Positions 34,393 through 42,894 are shown, counted from the stretch's first letter. The stretch: 64,000 nucleotides of DNA from JALORV01 sp963702595 (GCA_963702595.1 CAVPDC010000014.1:62001-126000), one strand, 5' to 3'. The notes: generated by a model not told the origin, from the sequence alone. A program made the numbers and translations.

Positions 34393-34662
34393 ACATGGCT
34401 GACGTTGTCCTTCGCGGTCTGCTCGCTTGGCTCGCCGCCCGCTTGGGCGATTCCGGGACCCCCTCCCCGGCCCTCCCCGCGAAGGGGAGGGAGCACGCGC
34501 CGCGGGAGTGCCGCATGGCTGACATCGTCCTTCGCGTCGCGGGGCTGAAAGTTGCCTACGGTGGTCTGCGCGCTGCGCGCTCCGCCCTCATGGGCGATTC
34601 CTGGACCCCCTCCCCGGCCCTCCCCCGCGAGGGGGAGGGAGCACGCGCCGCGGGAGTGCCGC
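34393..34662 (+). repeat. Two tandem spacer units, each beginning with a copy of the livF 5' end
   Basis: The livF start region occurs three times: ATG at 34395 (about 22 bp of livF sequence), at 34515 (about 50 bp, one mismatch) and at 34663 (intact gene). After each truncated copy comes a related insert with GGCGATTCC, GGACCCCCTCCCCGGCCCTC, a perfect hairpin CCCTCCCC-GCGA-GGGGAGGG type, and GAGCACGCGCCGCGGGAGTG. One frame runs open from ATG 34395 through the second copy for 91 codons and stops at TGA 34668-34670, five bases past the livF ATG. The unit lengths are 120 and 148 bp. Confidence 0.75.
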
Positions 34663-35382
34663 ATGGCTGACGTCGTCCTTCGCGTCGCGGGGCTGAAAGT
34701 TGCCTACGGTGGGATTCAGGCCGTCAAGGGTGTGGACCTCGAGGTGCGCGCCGGCGAGCTGGTGACGCTGATCGGCGCCAATGGCGCCGGCAAGACCTCG
34801 ACGCTCAAGGCGATCACCGGCACGCAGGCGTGGGCCGGTGAGATCGACTACATGGGCCGGACGACTCGCGGCCAGGCTTCGTATCAGCTGCTGGCACAGG
34901 GACTGGCTATGGTGCCCGAGGGCCGCGGCGTGTTCGCGCGCATGACGGTGACCGAGAACCTGCAGATGGGTGCCTTCGTGCGCAACGATGCCGAAGGTAT
35001 CCGTCGCGACATCGACGAGATGTTCACGGTCTTCCCCCGGCTTAAGGAGCGCTCAAAGCAGCTCGCGGGCACGCTGTCGGGCGGCGAGCAGCAGATGCTC
35101 GCCATGGCGCGTGCGCTGATGAGCCAGCCCAAGTTGCTGCTGCTGGATGAGCCTTCGATGGGCCTGTCGCCCATCATGGTCGAGAAGATTTTCGAGGTGA
35201 TACGCACTGTGGCCGCACGCAAGGTGCCGATGCTGCTGGTCGAGCAGAACGCGCGGCTGGCGCTGGAAGCGGCGCACCGCGCGTACGTGATGGACTCGGG
35301 CCTGATCACGCTGAGCGGCGAAGCCCACGCTTTGCTCACGGACCCGAAGGTGCGCGAAGCCTATCTCGGCGAAGCCGCCTGA
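34663..35382 (+). CDS. livF: Branched-chain amino acid ABC transporter ATP-binding protein LivF
   Basis: This is the second ATPase of the importer, 239 residues: Walker A LIGANGAGKTSTLKAITGTQ near residue 36, GLAMVPEGRGVFARMTVTEN, signature LSGGEQQMLAMARALM, Walker B LLLLDEPSMGLSP and H-loop LVEQNARLALE. The third ATG (34663) is the only one in frame with the full protein; the ATGs at 34395 and 34515 belong to duplicated 5' fragments. It is the last gene of the liv operon. Confidence 0.94.
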   Translation: MADVVLRVAGLKVAYGGIQAVKGVDLEVRAGELVTLIGANGAGKTSTLKAITGTQAWAGEIDYMGRTTRGQASYQLLAQGLAMVPEGRGVFARMTVTENLQMGAFVRNDAEGIRRDIDEMFTVFPRLKERSKQLAGTLSGGEQQMLAMARALMSQPKLLLLDEPSMGLSPIMVEKIFEVIRTVAARKVPMLLVEQNARLALEAAHRAYVMDSGLITLSGEAHALLTDPKVREAYLGEAA

Positions 35383-35564
35383 CATTGACCGTCGTGCCGT
35401 CCTCGTCCGAACGGAGGGGGAACACGACGAAGCGCAGGTTCAACCTTTAGGTCAACAAGACGGCCGGGTGACGGACCGCGCACAGGCTGGACTGAAACTC
35501 TTCCCTGCGCTACACGCGAAAGAGTACGCTCGGCGGTCCATTGCACTTGGACTGGAGATAAACC

Positions 35565-36080
35565 ATGCATCCCCTCGTCCGCGCCTTCGCTTCGTGCGCT
35601 TTCGCCGCCGGTCTTGCGACGCCTTCGGTGCACGCCCAAGCGCCTGCGCCACTCGTCAGTTCCGCCACCGACAAGAGCATCCAGTGGGGTCCTTGCCCGG
35701 GCTTCCTGCCGAAAGGGTGCCAGATCGGAGTGCTGCATGGCGACCCGGCCAAACCTAATGTCGACATTTTCTTCAAGGTGCCTGGCAAGTCGAAGATAGC
35801 CGCACACAAGCACACGTCAGCCGAACGCATGGTGCTCGTGCAGGGTGAGATGCAGGTGACTTACGAAGGACACAAGCCGCTCACATTGAAGCGCGGCTCG
35901 TATGCCTATGGCCCGGCCGAACTGGTCCACGAAGCCACCTGCCTGAGCGCCGATCCGTGCGTACTGTTCATCGCGTTCGAGCAGCCGCTCGATGCGATCC
36001 CGATGAAAATGGCGGCGGCCAAGGCGGCCGAGGCGAAGGCGGCGGCCACTGAGACCAAGAAGAAGAGCGGCGGCTGCTAG
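35565..36080 (+). CDS. Secreted cupin-domain protein
   Basis: This 171-residue protein has a signal peptide ending SVHAQ. A single cupin barrel (residues about 60-135) carries motif 1 as AHKHTSAERMVLVQGEMQVT and motif 2 as KRGSYAYGPAELVHEATC. The His pair in HKH, the Glu and the His of VHE can bind a metal. The C-terminus is an Ala/Lys helix ending KKKSGGC, with an unusual terminal Cys. It stands alone after the liv operon with GGAG before the ATG. Its enzymatic activity, if any, is unknown. Confidence 0.8.
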   Translation: MHPLVRAFASCAFAAGLATPSVHAQAPAPLVSSATDKSIQWGPCPGFLPKGCQIGVLHGDPAKPNVDIFFKVPGKSKIAAHKHTSAERMVLVQGEMQVTYEGHKPLTLKRGSYAYGPAELVHEATCLSADPCVLFIAFEQPLDAIPMKMAAAKAAEAKAAATETKKKSGGC

Positions 36081-36340
36081 GTCGCTGCGCTTGGCAGCCG
36101 CGCGCAGCTTCCAGCACTGCAGGCGACGGACCGAGTTCGACCTGAACCAGACTGTCTCTGCCGCTGACCGCATCGCCCGAGCACGCCTATCGGCGCAGCT
36201 GATCGGTCGAAACGTTCCTGCCGTGACCGTTGCAGGAGTGGGTTGCCGCTGCCCGTCAATCGTGCTGCTAGCGCACTTATGCAGTACCGCTGCAGGCACT
36301 GTCTGCTGTGACTCCATGCAGCGCGTTGCTTGGATGTCCA

Positions 36341-37144
36341 ATGGCTGACGCCGAGTTTCTGCATCCATTGCGGCCCCTGCTCAAGAACTGGGTCTGGGAG
36401 CATGGTCGCGTCGGCACCCGCTATCTCGACTGCACGGATGGCGAGATCAAATTCGACGACGGCAAGAAGTCGCGCTTCGCGGCCGAGAGCATCTTCTACG
36501 CACCACTCGGTGTGGACGCCGGCAGCGCAACCGATGCAGCGGGCCCTGCCGTCCATGAAGGAGCGCTTGCCCGCTTCCTGCGAGCGGCCCAACTCGGCAC
36601 GCCGGAAGATGCTGGCGCAGTCGCGGATGTTCAGCGCGCCGTGCAGGACTGCGTGGACCTTAGCCTCGTGTGTGCCTATCAGCAATTCGCCCGGCAGGCC
36701 CTTGCGACCTATGCGCTCGAACCGATGTTCGAAGAAGAAATCCGCGCCGCCGTCGTCAGCGACATACGCAGCAAGTACGTTGGCCTGCGCGCGCAACTGG
36801 CGCTTTACGACTTCACCGTGTTTTACGGCCTGCCGGCGCCACTGCTGATCAGCGAAGCGCCCTTCATTGACTGGCGCGTGCAGGCTAAGCCTGTGCAGCC
36901 GTTCGTCTCGCTGCCGCTGGGTCCGTATTGCATTCTGGTGGGCACACCGTCCGGCAAGAAGAGCCGGGCCGGGCCCGTGCTCTGGAAGACGGTCGGCGCC
37001 ATGGGACCGTTCAAGGACCACAACCGCTATATCGTCGATTACGCCCACCGGTGGATCGTGGCGACATCGGAAGATCAGCTTGTCGCCCTGCAGGACCGCT
37101 TCGCTCCCGATACTGACGGCAACCCGGCCGCTGTGCAGCCTTGA
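36341..37144 (+). CDS. Protein of unknown function (weak DUF4238-like C-terminal pattern)
   Basis: This 267-residue protein is not recognised with confidence. The N-terminal segment LLKNWVWEHGRVGTRYLDCT and the later LLISEAPFIDW, LPLGPYCILVGTPSGKK and HNRYIVDYAHRWIVATSEDQ follow the general order seen in DUF4238 proteins, but the expected N-terminal HHYVPQFYLRNF-type block is absent. It may therefore be truncated or only distantly related. No signal peptide or membrane helix is evident. The preceding 260 bp carry no gene I can support. Confidence 0.55.
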   Translation: MADAEFLHPLRPLLKNWVWEHGRVGTRYLDCTDGEIKFDDGKKSRFAAESIFYAPLGVDAGSATDAAGPAVHEGALARFLRAAQLGTPEDAGAVADVQRAVQDCVDLSLVCAYQQFARQALATYALEPMFEEEIRAAVVSDIRSKYVGLRAQLALYDFTVFYGLPAPLLISEAPFIDWRVQAKPVQPFVSLPLGPYCILVGTPSGKKSRAGPVLWKTVGAMGPFKDHNRYIVDYAHRWIVATSEDQLVALQDRFAPDTDGNPAAVQP

Positions 37145-37601
37145 CTGGCGTCAGGGCAATGAATTCGGGCCCCTGCCCAGGAGATAGTCGTCGCGGCGCA
37201 TTTCCGAGCTGCAATCACTATTTCGTGAAACAGCACCGTCGGAATGCACACTAAGGATCACAAACGTCAATACGACGATGATGCTGCCGATCCAGGCTCA
37301 TCTCGGTCGTCTGGGCCGCCGTGGTCGCCGCTTTCGTAGCCTTGGAGGCGCCGTTCCCGACGGAGTTCTGGCAGCCTGCAGGCTCATGGTGATCTTTGGT
37401 GTCGCGTGTCACTTGAGACGCAGACGATCACCTGGCTGAAGTAGATTCAGACTACCTGGCCGCGATTCCATTTCCTGCCGTCTAAGGGCGGAACTTGGAC
37501 AGCAAGGCCAAACTGCCGCATAGTGGCCGTCATACGCTTCAAGCCGCGATCGGCGCACATGCCTGCGAAGTTGCAGCGATTCGTCCAACCCGGAGAAAGT
37601 C
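37145..37601. other. Intergenic region of 457 bp without a supported gene
   Basis: Composition is less GC-biased than that of the neighbours, and no ORF has coding character. Near 37300-37390 a short stretch reads as a hydrophobic peptide in one frame (VVWAAVVAAFVALEAPF), and near 37420-37450 the minus strand reads LNLLQPGDRLRL, reminiscent of the end of a LysM repeat. Both are too short to call and may be chance or gene remnants. The last 40 bp hold the promoter-proximal region and GGAG site of the cyclase-family gene. Confidence 0.4.
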
Positions 37602-38663
37602 ATGCAACCTCACCTGCTTTCTGCAATTGCCGCCATTGCGTTGGCGTCACTGACTGCCTCGGCAGGCGCGCAGCTTCCGGTTAATGACGAACCACTGACG
37701 GGCAAGTGGGCCCCGAGCGAGTGGGGTCCCGACGACAAGGTAGGTGCTCCCAACCGCACGACACGGGAACTCGTGCTGAAAGCGGTTGGGCTCGTGAAGA
37801 AGGGCAAGAGCGCGACGCTCGGTAAGGTCTATGAGGCGGATGCGCCGACGTTCGGAACGCGCAGCTGGAAACTGCTGATTCCGGGACGACCGACCGGCGG
37901 ACCGTTCGGCGACCAGCAGCTCGTCTACAACGATGAATACGTGGCCACGGAGCTGGGCCAGATCGGGACACAGTTCGATGGGCCTGGTCACATCGGCGTC
38001 ATTACCTCGAAAGGCATGTATTACTACAACGGCCGTTTCCTTCACGACAAGGGGATCAGCTCGACCGGCTTGGGCCCGCTTGGAGTGGAGCATGTGGCGC
38101 AGAAGGGTTTCGTGTGCCGCGGAGTACTGCTCGACGCGGTGGCGCTGCGCGGCGCAACGCTGCCGGTGCCCAAGGAGAACAGTCCCAGCGATCCCGGCAT
38201 CGTCACGGCGAAGGACGTCCAGGCCATGGTTCAGCGGCAAGGCCTTGCGCCCATTGGAACCGGCGATTGCGTGTTTCTTTACACCGGCCACGGAGACCTA
38301 TGGCATCCACGGGACTGGGACAAGTTCGACGCGGCCGAAAAAGCCAGGCGCACCGCCCAGTTCAACGCGGGCGAGCCGGGCTTCGGCATTTCCGCCTGCG
38401 AGTACCTCGCCGACCGGAAGGTGATTCTGACGGGTGCAGACACGTGGGGAACAGAGGCCGTCGGCAAGGGCTTCGGTGGCGAGACGCCGCAACCGTTCGA
38501 GTGCCACGTCAAGTTGCAGACCAAGCGCGGCATCTGGAATCTAGAGAACCTGGACTTCTCCCAGCTCATCGCCGACAAGGCCTACGAATTCCTGTTCGTA
38601 TGGTCTCCGCTGAAGATGAAGGGTGCCACCGGTTCACCGGGAAACCCGATGGCCCTGTACTAG
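37602..38663 (+). CDS. Secreted cyclase-family protein (kynurenine formamidase fold)
   Basis: The 353-residue protein has a signal peptide ending ASAGAQ and then a cyclase/formamidase domain. The usual metal motif HxGTHxDxPxH appears as QIGTQFDGPGH (near residue 122), so two of the metal-ligand histidines are Gln while the Asp and last His remain. Other family blocks are GVLLDAVALRG, GDCVFLYTGHGDLW and ILTGADTWGTEAV. It is probably a hydrolase-fold subfamily with altered metal use; the substrate is unknown. It is convergent with the transglutaminase-like gene. Confidence 0.8.
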   Translation: MQPHLLSAIAAIALASLTASAGAQLPVNDEPLTGKWAPSEWGPDDKVGAPNRTTRELVLKAVGLVKKGKSATLGKVYEADAPTFGTRSWKLLIPGRPTGGPFGDQQLVYNDEYVATELGQIGTQFDGPGHIGVITSKGMYYYNGRFLHDKGISSTGLGPLGVEHVAQKGFVCRGVLLDAVALRGATLPVPKENSPSDPGIVTAKDVQAMVQRQGLAPIGTGDCVFLYTGHGDLWHPRDWDKFDAAEKARRTAQFNAGEPGFGISACEYLADRKVILTGADTWGTEAVGKGFGGETPQPFECHVKLQTKRGIWNLENLDFSQLIADKAYEFLFVWSPLKMKGATGSPGNPMALY

Positions 38664-38696
38664 GACTGTGTGCCACCCGCCTTCACCGCGGCCTGC

Positions 38697-39596
38697 TCAC
38701 TCACCGCCGATTCTGCGCACCTGCACGCGGACGTCCATGTCGAGGAAGTCGCTCGCCTCTCCGAACCAGCGCCCTGACACGGGCGCCGCCAGGTCCGCAT
38801 CGCGTGCATAAGCGACGCGGATCAGGCTGGCGCCGCCGAACAACGCATTGGTCGGGTCAAACGGAACCCAGCCGGCCCCGGGAAGGTAGATGTGCAGCCA
38901 CGCGTGCGTCGCGCCGGCGCCGGTGACGCCCGCGTCGGCGGCGTTGTCGACGGACGGGTCGTACAGGTAACCGGACACGAAGCGCGCCGCCATGCCGAGC
39001 CGCCGCGCAACTTCCATCATCAACAGCGCGAAGTCGCGGCAGGAGCCGGCGCCGCGCCGCAACGTCTCGTCCGGCGTCTGGGTACCCGGCTCATCGCGCG
39101 ACTCGTAGCGGAAGCTCGACTGGATCGCCACGGAAATGGAGGTCAGCAGCGCACGCGTGTCCGGTCGCACGGCGGGAGCGAGGAAGGGTCGGCACCACTC
39201 GAAGAGCCGCCCATCGGGGTCGGGGTAGTGACGCTCGAGCATCGCGCCGAGATCACGTCGCTCTTCCATTGTGTAGTCAAATGGCCAGCGCTGCGCGTGC
39301 GCGGCAAGCGGCAGATCGTTGATGCCCCGCACGCCGCCATGGGTGACGCGGAACCGGCAATGAATCCGGAGCTCGTCGGAAGAGTCCATCGGCGTGACCA
39401 GCGTCACCCAGTTGGACTGGGTGTCCTGCACCCAGTCGATCCGCGACGGAACGTTGACATCGATGCCGGCGCCGAGCACGTGGATGTCATGCCCCGAGCG
39501 CGGCCGGAACATCACGCGGTGTTCACCGAAGCGGACGGGTCGCGCGTAGCGATAGGTCGTCGTGTGCTCGACTTCCAGAATATGCGCGCTGCTCAC
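38697..39596 (-). CDS. Transglutaminase-like protein with bacterial N-terminal region
   Basis: This 299-residue protein has an N-terminal beta-rich transglutaminase-associated region starting VEHTTTYRYARPVRFGEHRV. The cysteine-protease-like core has the catalytic triad C in RRGAGSCRDFALLMMEVARR (near residue 187), H in GATHAWLHIYLPG (near 230) and D in WVPFDPTNALFGG (near 245). No signal peptide is present, so it is cytoplasmic. It is the last gene of the five-gene argD operon; its ATG overlaps the paiB stop (ATGA). The physiological substrate is unknown. Confidence 0.88.
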   Translation of the reverse strand: MSSAHILEVEHTTTYRYARPVRFGEHRVMFRPRSGHDIHVLGAGIDVNVPSRIDWVQDTQSNWVTLVTPMDSSDELRIHCRFRVTHGGVRGINDLPLAAHAQRWPFDYTMEERRDLGAMLERHYPDPDGRLFEWCRPFLAPAVRPDTRALLTSISVAIQSSFRYESRDEPGTQTPDETLRRGAGSCRDFALLMMEVARRLGMAARFVSGYLYDPSVDNAADAGVTGAGATHAWLHIYLPGAGWVPFDPTNALFGGASLIRVAYARDADLAAPVSGRWFGEASDFLDMDVRVQVRRIGGE

Positions 39597-40216
39597 ACGG
39601 CCTCGCCGCTGATCTGCTCGGTCCAGCGCGCCAGCGCCTGCTCTTTGTCGCCTCCGTCTCGCATCGCCTGCAGCACCCGGGCCCGGTCGTCCGCCGGCCG
39701 GTTCTGGCTTAACTTGAATTTGGCATCGAGGCGTTCGACCGCGATCGCAAAGGCGACGATGCCACCCTTCATGCCTTCGCGATAGGCGCTGTCGAGTTCA
39801 TCCCACTGGCTTCGATATGCTGCGTCGTGGCGATCGATCAGCGCCTTCAGCACCTGCTCCTTGTGTTCGCTGTCGTGCCAGAGCTCGATCAAGCCTTGCG
39901 CGTGCACGACCGCGTAGTTCCAGGTCGGTACCGCCTTGCGTGTCGCGTAGAGCGCGGGCGAAATGTAGGCATCTCCGCCGTGAAACACGGCCAGAACCCT
40001 GCTGCGCTCGCGCCATGCCTCCCAGTGCGGGTTGGCGCGGGCGACATGCCCGAGCAATCGCCAGGCATCACCCTCCTCGATCAGCAGCAACGGCACATGC
40101 GAGACGATCGGCTCGTCGGCGCCAGGTGTGACCAGCGTTGCAAACGGATGCGCGCGCATCAGCGCCGCGGCCAGCGCGCGATCCTGCACGGCAAAGTGCG
40201 TCGGCGTGTAGAGCAT
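39593..40216 (-). CDS. paiB: PaiB-family FMN-binding protein
   Basis: This 207-residue protein belongs to the PaiB/FMN-binding negative regulator family with a split-barrel fold. It starts MLYTPTHFAVQDRALAAALM, followed by HPFATLVTPG, SHVPLLLIEE, HVARANPHW and TWNYAVVHAQGLIEL. These are all family landmarks, and FKLSQNRPADDR lies near the C-terminus. In Bacillus PaiB acts with PaiA, a GNAT acetyltransferase; a GNAT gene is also present in this operon. The start overlaps the argC stop (TGATG). Confidence 0.9.
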   Translation of the reverse strand: MLYTPTHFAVQDRALAAALMRAHPFATLVTPGADEPIVSHVPLLLIEEGDAWRLLGHVARANPHWEAWRERSRVLAVFHGGDAYISPALYATRKAVPTWNYAVVHAQGLIELWHDSEHKEQVLKALIDRHDAAYRSQWDELDSAYREGMKGGIVAFAIAVERLDAKFKLSQNRPADDRARVLQAMRDGGDKEQALARWTEQISGEAV

Positions 40217-41175
40217 CAGGCCAGCGCTGCAGCCTCGGGCAGGCCCAGCATCAGGTTCAGGTTCTGAATGGCCGCGCCGCTGGCGCCCTTGCCGAGATTG
40301 TCGAGGCGCGCGACGAGCAGCGCCTGGCGTGCCGCATCGTTGGCAAAGACAAAGATCTCCAGCCGATTGGTGGCGTTGAGCGCCTCGGGCTCGAGAAAGG
40401 CTCCTTCCCGCAGCGCCGCCGTGTCATTGAGCGGCCGCACGCCGATGAACGCTTCGCCGGCGTAATGCTCTGCATAGACCGCATGCAGCTCGGCGCCCGT
40501 GGCGGCGCGTGGCAGGGCGGACGTTTGCAGCGGAACATGCACCAGCATCCCTTGCCGGAAGTAGCCCACTGACGGCGCGAAGAGCGGCGCGTGCGCCAGC
40601 AGGCCATGCTGCCTCATCTCGCCAACGTGTTTGTGACTCAGCGTCAGGCCGTAGTCGCCGTAGGCCTGCGGCCGCGAGCCCGGCGTCGGTTGCTCGAAGG
40701 ACTCGATCATCTTGCGTCCACCGCCGGAATACCCCGACACCGCGTTCACCGTGACCGGAAAGTCCTCCGGCACGAGGCCACGCTCGCGCAACGGACGCAC
40801 CAGCGCGAGGAAGCCGGTCGGGTAACAGCCGGGGTTGGAAACTCGCCGCGCGGAGGCGATTGCCGCGCGCTGGGTGCGCGTCAGTTCCGGAAAGCCGTAG
40901 ACCCAGCCCGGCGCCGTGCGGTGCGCCGTGCTGGCATCGATGACTCGAGTGCGATCGTTCTCGATCAGCGCGACTGTCTCGCGCGCCGCGTCGTCCGGGA
41001 GGCACAGGATCACGCAGTCGGCGCGATTGACGATCTCCCGCTTCGCGGCAGGGTCCTTACGCGATTCGGGCGGCAGGCTCAGCAGCTGCAGGTCCATACG
41101 CTCCTGCAACCGCGCGCGAATCTGCAGGCCGGTGGTGCCGTGCTCGCCGTCGATGAAGACTGTCGGTGTGTTCAT
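40216..41175 (-). CDS. argC: N-acetyl-gamma-glutamyl-phosphate reductase (type 2)
   Basis: The enzyme catalyses the third step of arginine synthesis, reducing N-acetylglutamyl phosphate with NADPH. Its 319 residues and N-terminus VFIDGEHGTTGLQIRARLQE mark the short type 2 class. The catalytic Cys is in RVSNPGCYPTGFLALVRPL near residue 118, and the HVGEMRQHGLL segment lies near residue 195. It is coupled to its neighbours by overlapping stop and start codons on both sides, in the same operon as argD, under the presumed leader attenuator. Confidence 0.93.
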   Translation of the reverse strand: MNTPTVFIDGEHGTTGLQIRARLQERMDLQLLSLPPESRKDPAAKREIVNRADCVILCLPDDAARETVALIENDRTRVIDASTAHRTAPGWVYGFPELTRTQRAAIASARRVSNPGCYPTGFLALVRPLRERGLVPEDFPVTVNAVSGYSGGGRKMIESFEQPTPGSRPQAYGDYGLTLSHKHVGEMRQHGLLAHAPLFAPSVGYFRQGMLVHVPLQTSALPRAATGAELHAVYAEHYAGEAFIGVRPLNDTAALREGAFLEPEALNATNRLEIFVFANDAARQALLVARLDNLGKGASGAAIQNLNLMLGLPEAAALA

Positions 41176-41633
41176 GGCAGGTCCCTCGGTTGGGCGGACC
41201 CGTCGTTCGGGCTCGCGTAAACGTGTGGATTGTGCCTCTCCATGGAGCGCTGCGGTTCAACCATCTCCGCGAACCCGAAGCGCCGGTACAGGTCGTGGGC
41301 ATCCCGCGTGCGCAGCGCCCAGCGCCGCAGCCCCTGCAGTTCGGGATGCGCGACGATCGCGCCAATCAGGCGGGTGGCCGTGCCCTGCCCACGCCATGGC
41401 TGTGCGACATACACATCGCACAACCAGGCGAAGGTCGCGCGATCTGTCACCACACGCGCGAATGCCACCTGTTCGTCTCCGACAAGCGCGGACGCGACTA
41501 GCGAGTTGTCGATCGCGCGCTCGAAGACGCCGCGGCCCATGCCGATGGACCAGTAGGCCTCCCGGCTCAGCCAGCCGTAGACGCGGTCGCGGTCGAGCTG
41601 CGCAGGATCGAAGGTGATCGTCGGCGAGTTCAT
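41172..41633 (-). CDS. GNAT family N-acetyltransferase
   Basis: This 153-residue acetyltransferase has the acetyl-CoA-binding motif A as DVYVAQPWRGQGTATRLIGA (near residue 74) and motif B near ALRTRDAHDLYRRFGFAEM. It is inserted between argD and argC with four-base ATGA overlaps at both ends. Its acceptor is unknown; being in an arginine operon, amino acids or polyamines are possible, and the PaiB gene two places downstream recalls the PaiA/PaiB pair. Confidence 0.87.
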   Translation of the reverse strand: MNSPTITFDPAQLDRDRVYGWLSREAYWSIGMGRGVFERAIDNSLVASALVGDEQVAFARVVTDRATFAWLCDVYVAQPWRGQGTATRLIGAIVAHPELQGLRRWALRTRDAHDLYRRFGFAEMVEPQRSMERHNPHVYASPNDGSAQPRDLP

Positions 41634-42820
41634 GGCTGCGCCCCCAACAGAGCGTCCAGCAGGTCGGACATCCGGTCGATCTCGTCGAGGCCGACGTTCA
41701 ACGCCGGCATCAGGCGCAACAGCTGAGGTCGCGGGCTGTTCAGCAGCAAGCCGTCGGGCGCGAGGTCACGCGCCTGCTCGACCAGATGAGCGCCCATCGG
41801 GCGTCCGAGGTCCAGCGCCTGCAGCAGGCCGCGGCCACGCCGCCCCGTGAGGCGGTGACGTGCGATCAGCGCATCGAGCTGCGCCTCGAGATGGCGCGCA
41901 CGCTGGCGTACGCCCGCCAGGAATTCGGTGGCCGAGACGGTGGCGAGTACTGCACTCCCTACGGCGGCCATCAGCGGATTGCCGCAGTACGTTCCGCCCT
42001 GGTCGCCGTGGGCAAACGCCGCGGCCACACTCTCGCGCGCCAGCAGCGCAGCCAGTGGGACGCCACCGCCAAGTCCCTTGCCGAGGGTCAGGATGTCGGG
42101 AATTACACCCGCATTCTCGAACGCGAACAGTGTGCCGGTCCGGCCGACGCCAGTCTGCACTTCATCGAAGATCAGCAACAGGCCGTGCCTATCGCACAGC
42201 GCACGCAACGCAACCAGGAAGTCGTCGTCCGCCGGCACCACACCGGCCTCGCCCTGGATCGGCTCCAGCATGACGGCCACCGTGCGCTCCGTGACCAGGG
42301 CCTCGACCGAGTGCAGGTCGTTCAACGTGGCCTTCGGAAAGCCCGGCATCGTGGGTTCGAAGAGGCGGTCCCAGCCCGGCTTGCCGCTGGCTGCCATCGT
42401 CGCGAGCGTGCGCCCATGAAAGCCGTCCACGAACGTGATGATTTCGAACGCGCCGTCGCGGTGCACTTGACCCCACTTGCGCGCCAGCTTGATCGCGCCT
42501 TCGTTGGCCTCGGCGCCGCTTGAGCACAGGAACACCCGCTCGAGCCCGGAAAGATGTGCGAGCCGGGTGGAAAGTTCGAGCGCCGGTGCATTGAAGAATG
42601 CCGGGCTGGGGCTGATGAGACGCTGCGCCTGGTGCGCGAGCGCATCCTGGATCTGTGCCGGCGAGTGCCCCAGGGCGTTGACGGCCCAGCCCTGCACGAA
42701 ATCAAGGTAACGCTTGCCGCGATGGTCGATGAGCCACGAACCTCGCCCTTTGACGAACACCAGCGGCGGACGGGCCGCGACGTTCATCAGGGCATCGGTC
42801 TCGAAGGCGTCGATCTTCAT
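41630..42820 (-). CDS. argD: Acetylornithine aminotransferase
   Basis: This is a PLP enzyme of class III that converts N-acetylglutamate semialdehyde to N-acetylornithine. Of 396 residues: FLCSSGAEANEGAIKLARKW near residue 90, FHGRTLATMAASGKP, LLIFDEVQTGVGRTGTLFAF near residue 215 and the PLP lysine in PDILTLGKGLGGGVPLAALL near residue 240. ATG 42820 is supported by GAGGAG just upstream; the open frame back to 42898 crosses a terminator. It is the first gene of argD-GNAT-argC-paiB-transglutaminase. Confidence 0.92.
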   Translation of the reverse strand: MKIDAFETDALMNVAARPPLVFVKGRGSWLIDHRGKRYLDFVQGWAVNALGHSPAQIQDALAHQAQRLISPSPAFFNAPALELSTRLAHLSGLERVFLCSSGAEANEGAIKLARKWGQVHRDGAFEIITFVDGFHGRTLATMAASGKPGWDRLFEPTMPGFPKATLNDLHSVEALVTERTVAVMLEPIQGEAGVVPADDDFLVALRALCDRHGLLLIFDEVQTGVGRTGTLFAFENAGVIPDILTLGKGLGGGVPLAALLARESVAAAFAHGDQGGTYCGNPLMAAVGSAVLATVSATEFLAGVRQRARHLEAQLDALIARHRLTGRRGRGLLQALDLGRPMGAHLVEQARDLAPDGLLLNSPRPQLLRLMPALNVGLDEIDRMSDLLDALLGAQP

Positions 42821-42836
42821 GGTTCGCTCCTCGTCG

Positions 42837-42870
42837 AAAAACAAAAAGGCCGCGGAGTCCGCGGCCTTTT
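42837..42870 (-). terminator. Intrinsic terminator immediately upstream of argD (attenuator)
   Basis: On the minus strand GGCCGCGG-ACT-CCGCGGCC (42866 to 42848) forms a perfect 8-bp stem followed by TTTTTGTTTTT. It ends 17 bp before the argD ATG, leaving no room for a separate promoter, so argD transcription must read through it. The 5' arm segment GCGGA (42862-42858) can alternatively pair with TCCGC inside the upstream leader ORF (42923-42919), a possible antiterminator. Confidence 0.75.
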
Positions 42871-42894
42871 CGGGACAAACCGGAGTTCCGGTCA

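Noticed and set aside
34395..34670. The repeats at the livG/livF junction as a CRISPR array
   Set aside because: There are only three copies of unequal length, the repeated part is the livF coding start, and the spacers are themselves related. No cas gene is present.
37409..37603. A 64-codon minus-strand ORF with a LysM-like end
   Set aside because: The match is about a dozen residues, and the rest has no LysM pattern. It may be a remnant but is not a supportable gene.
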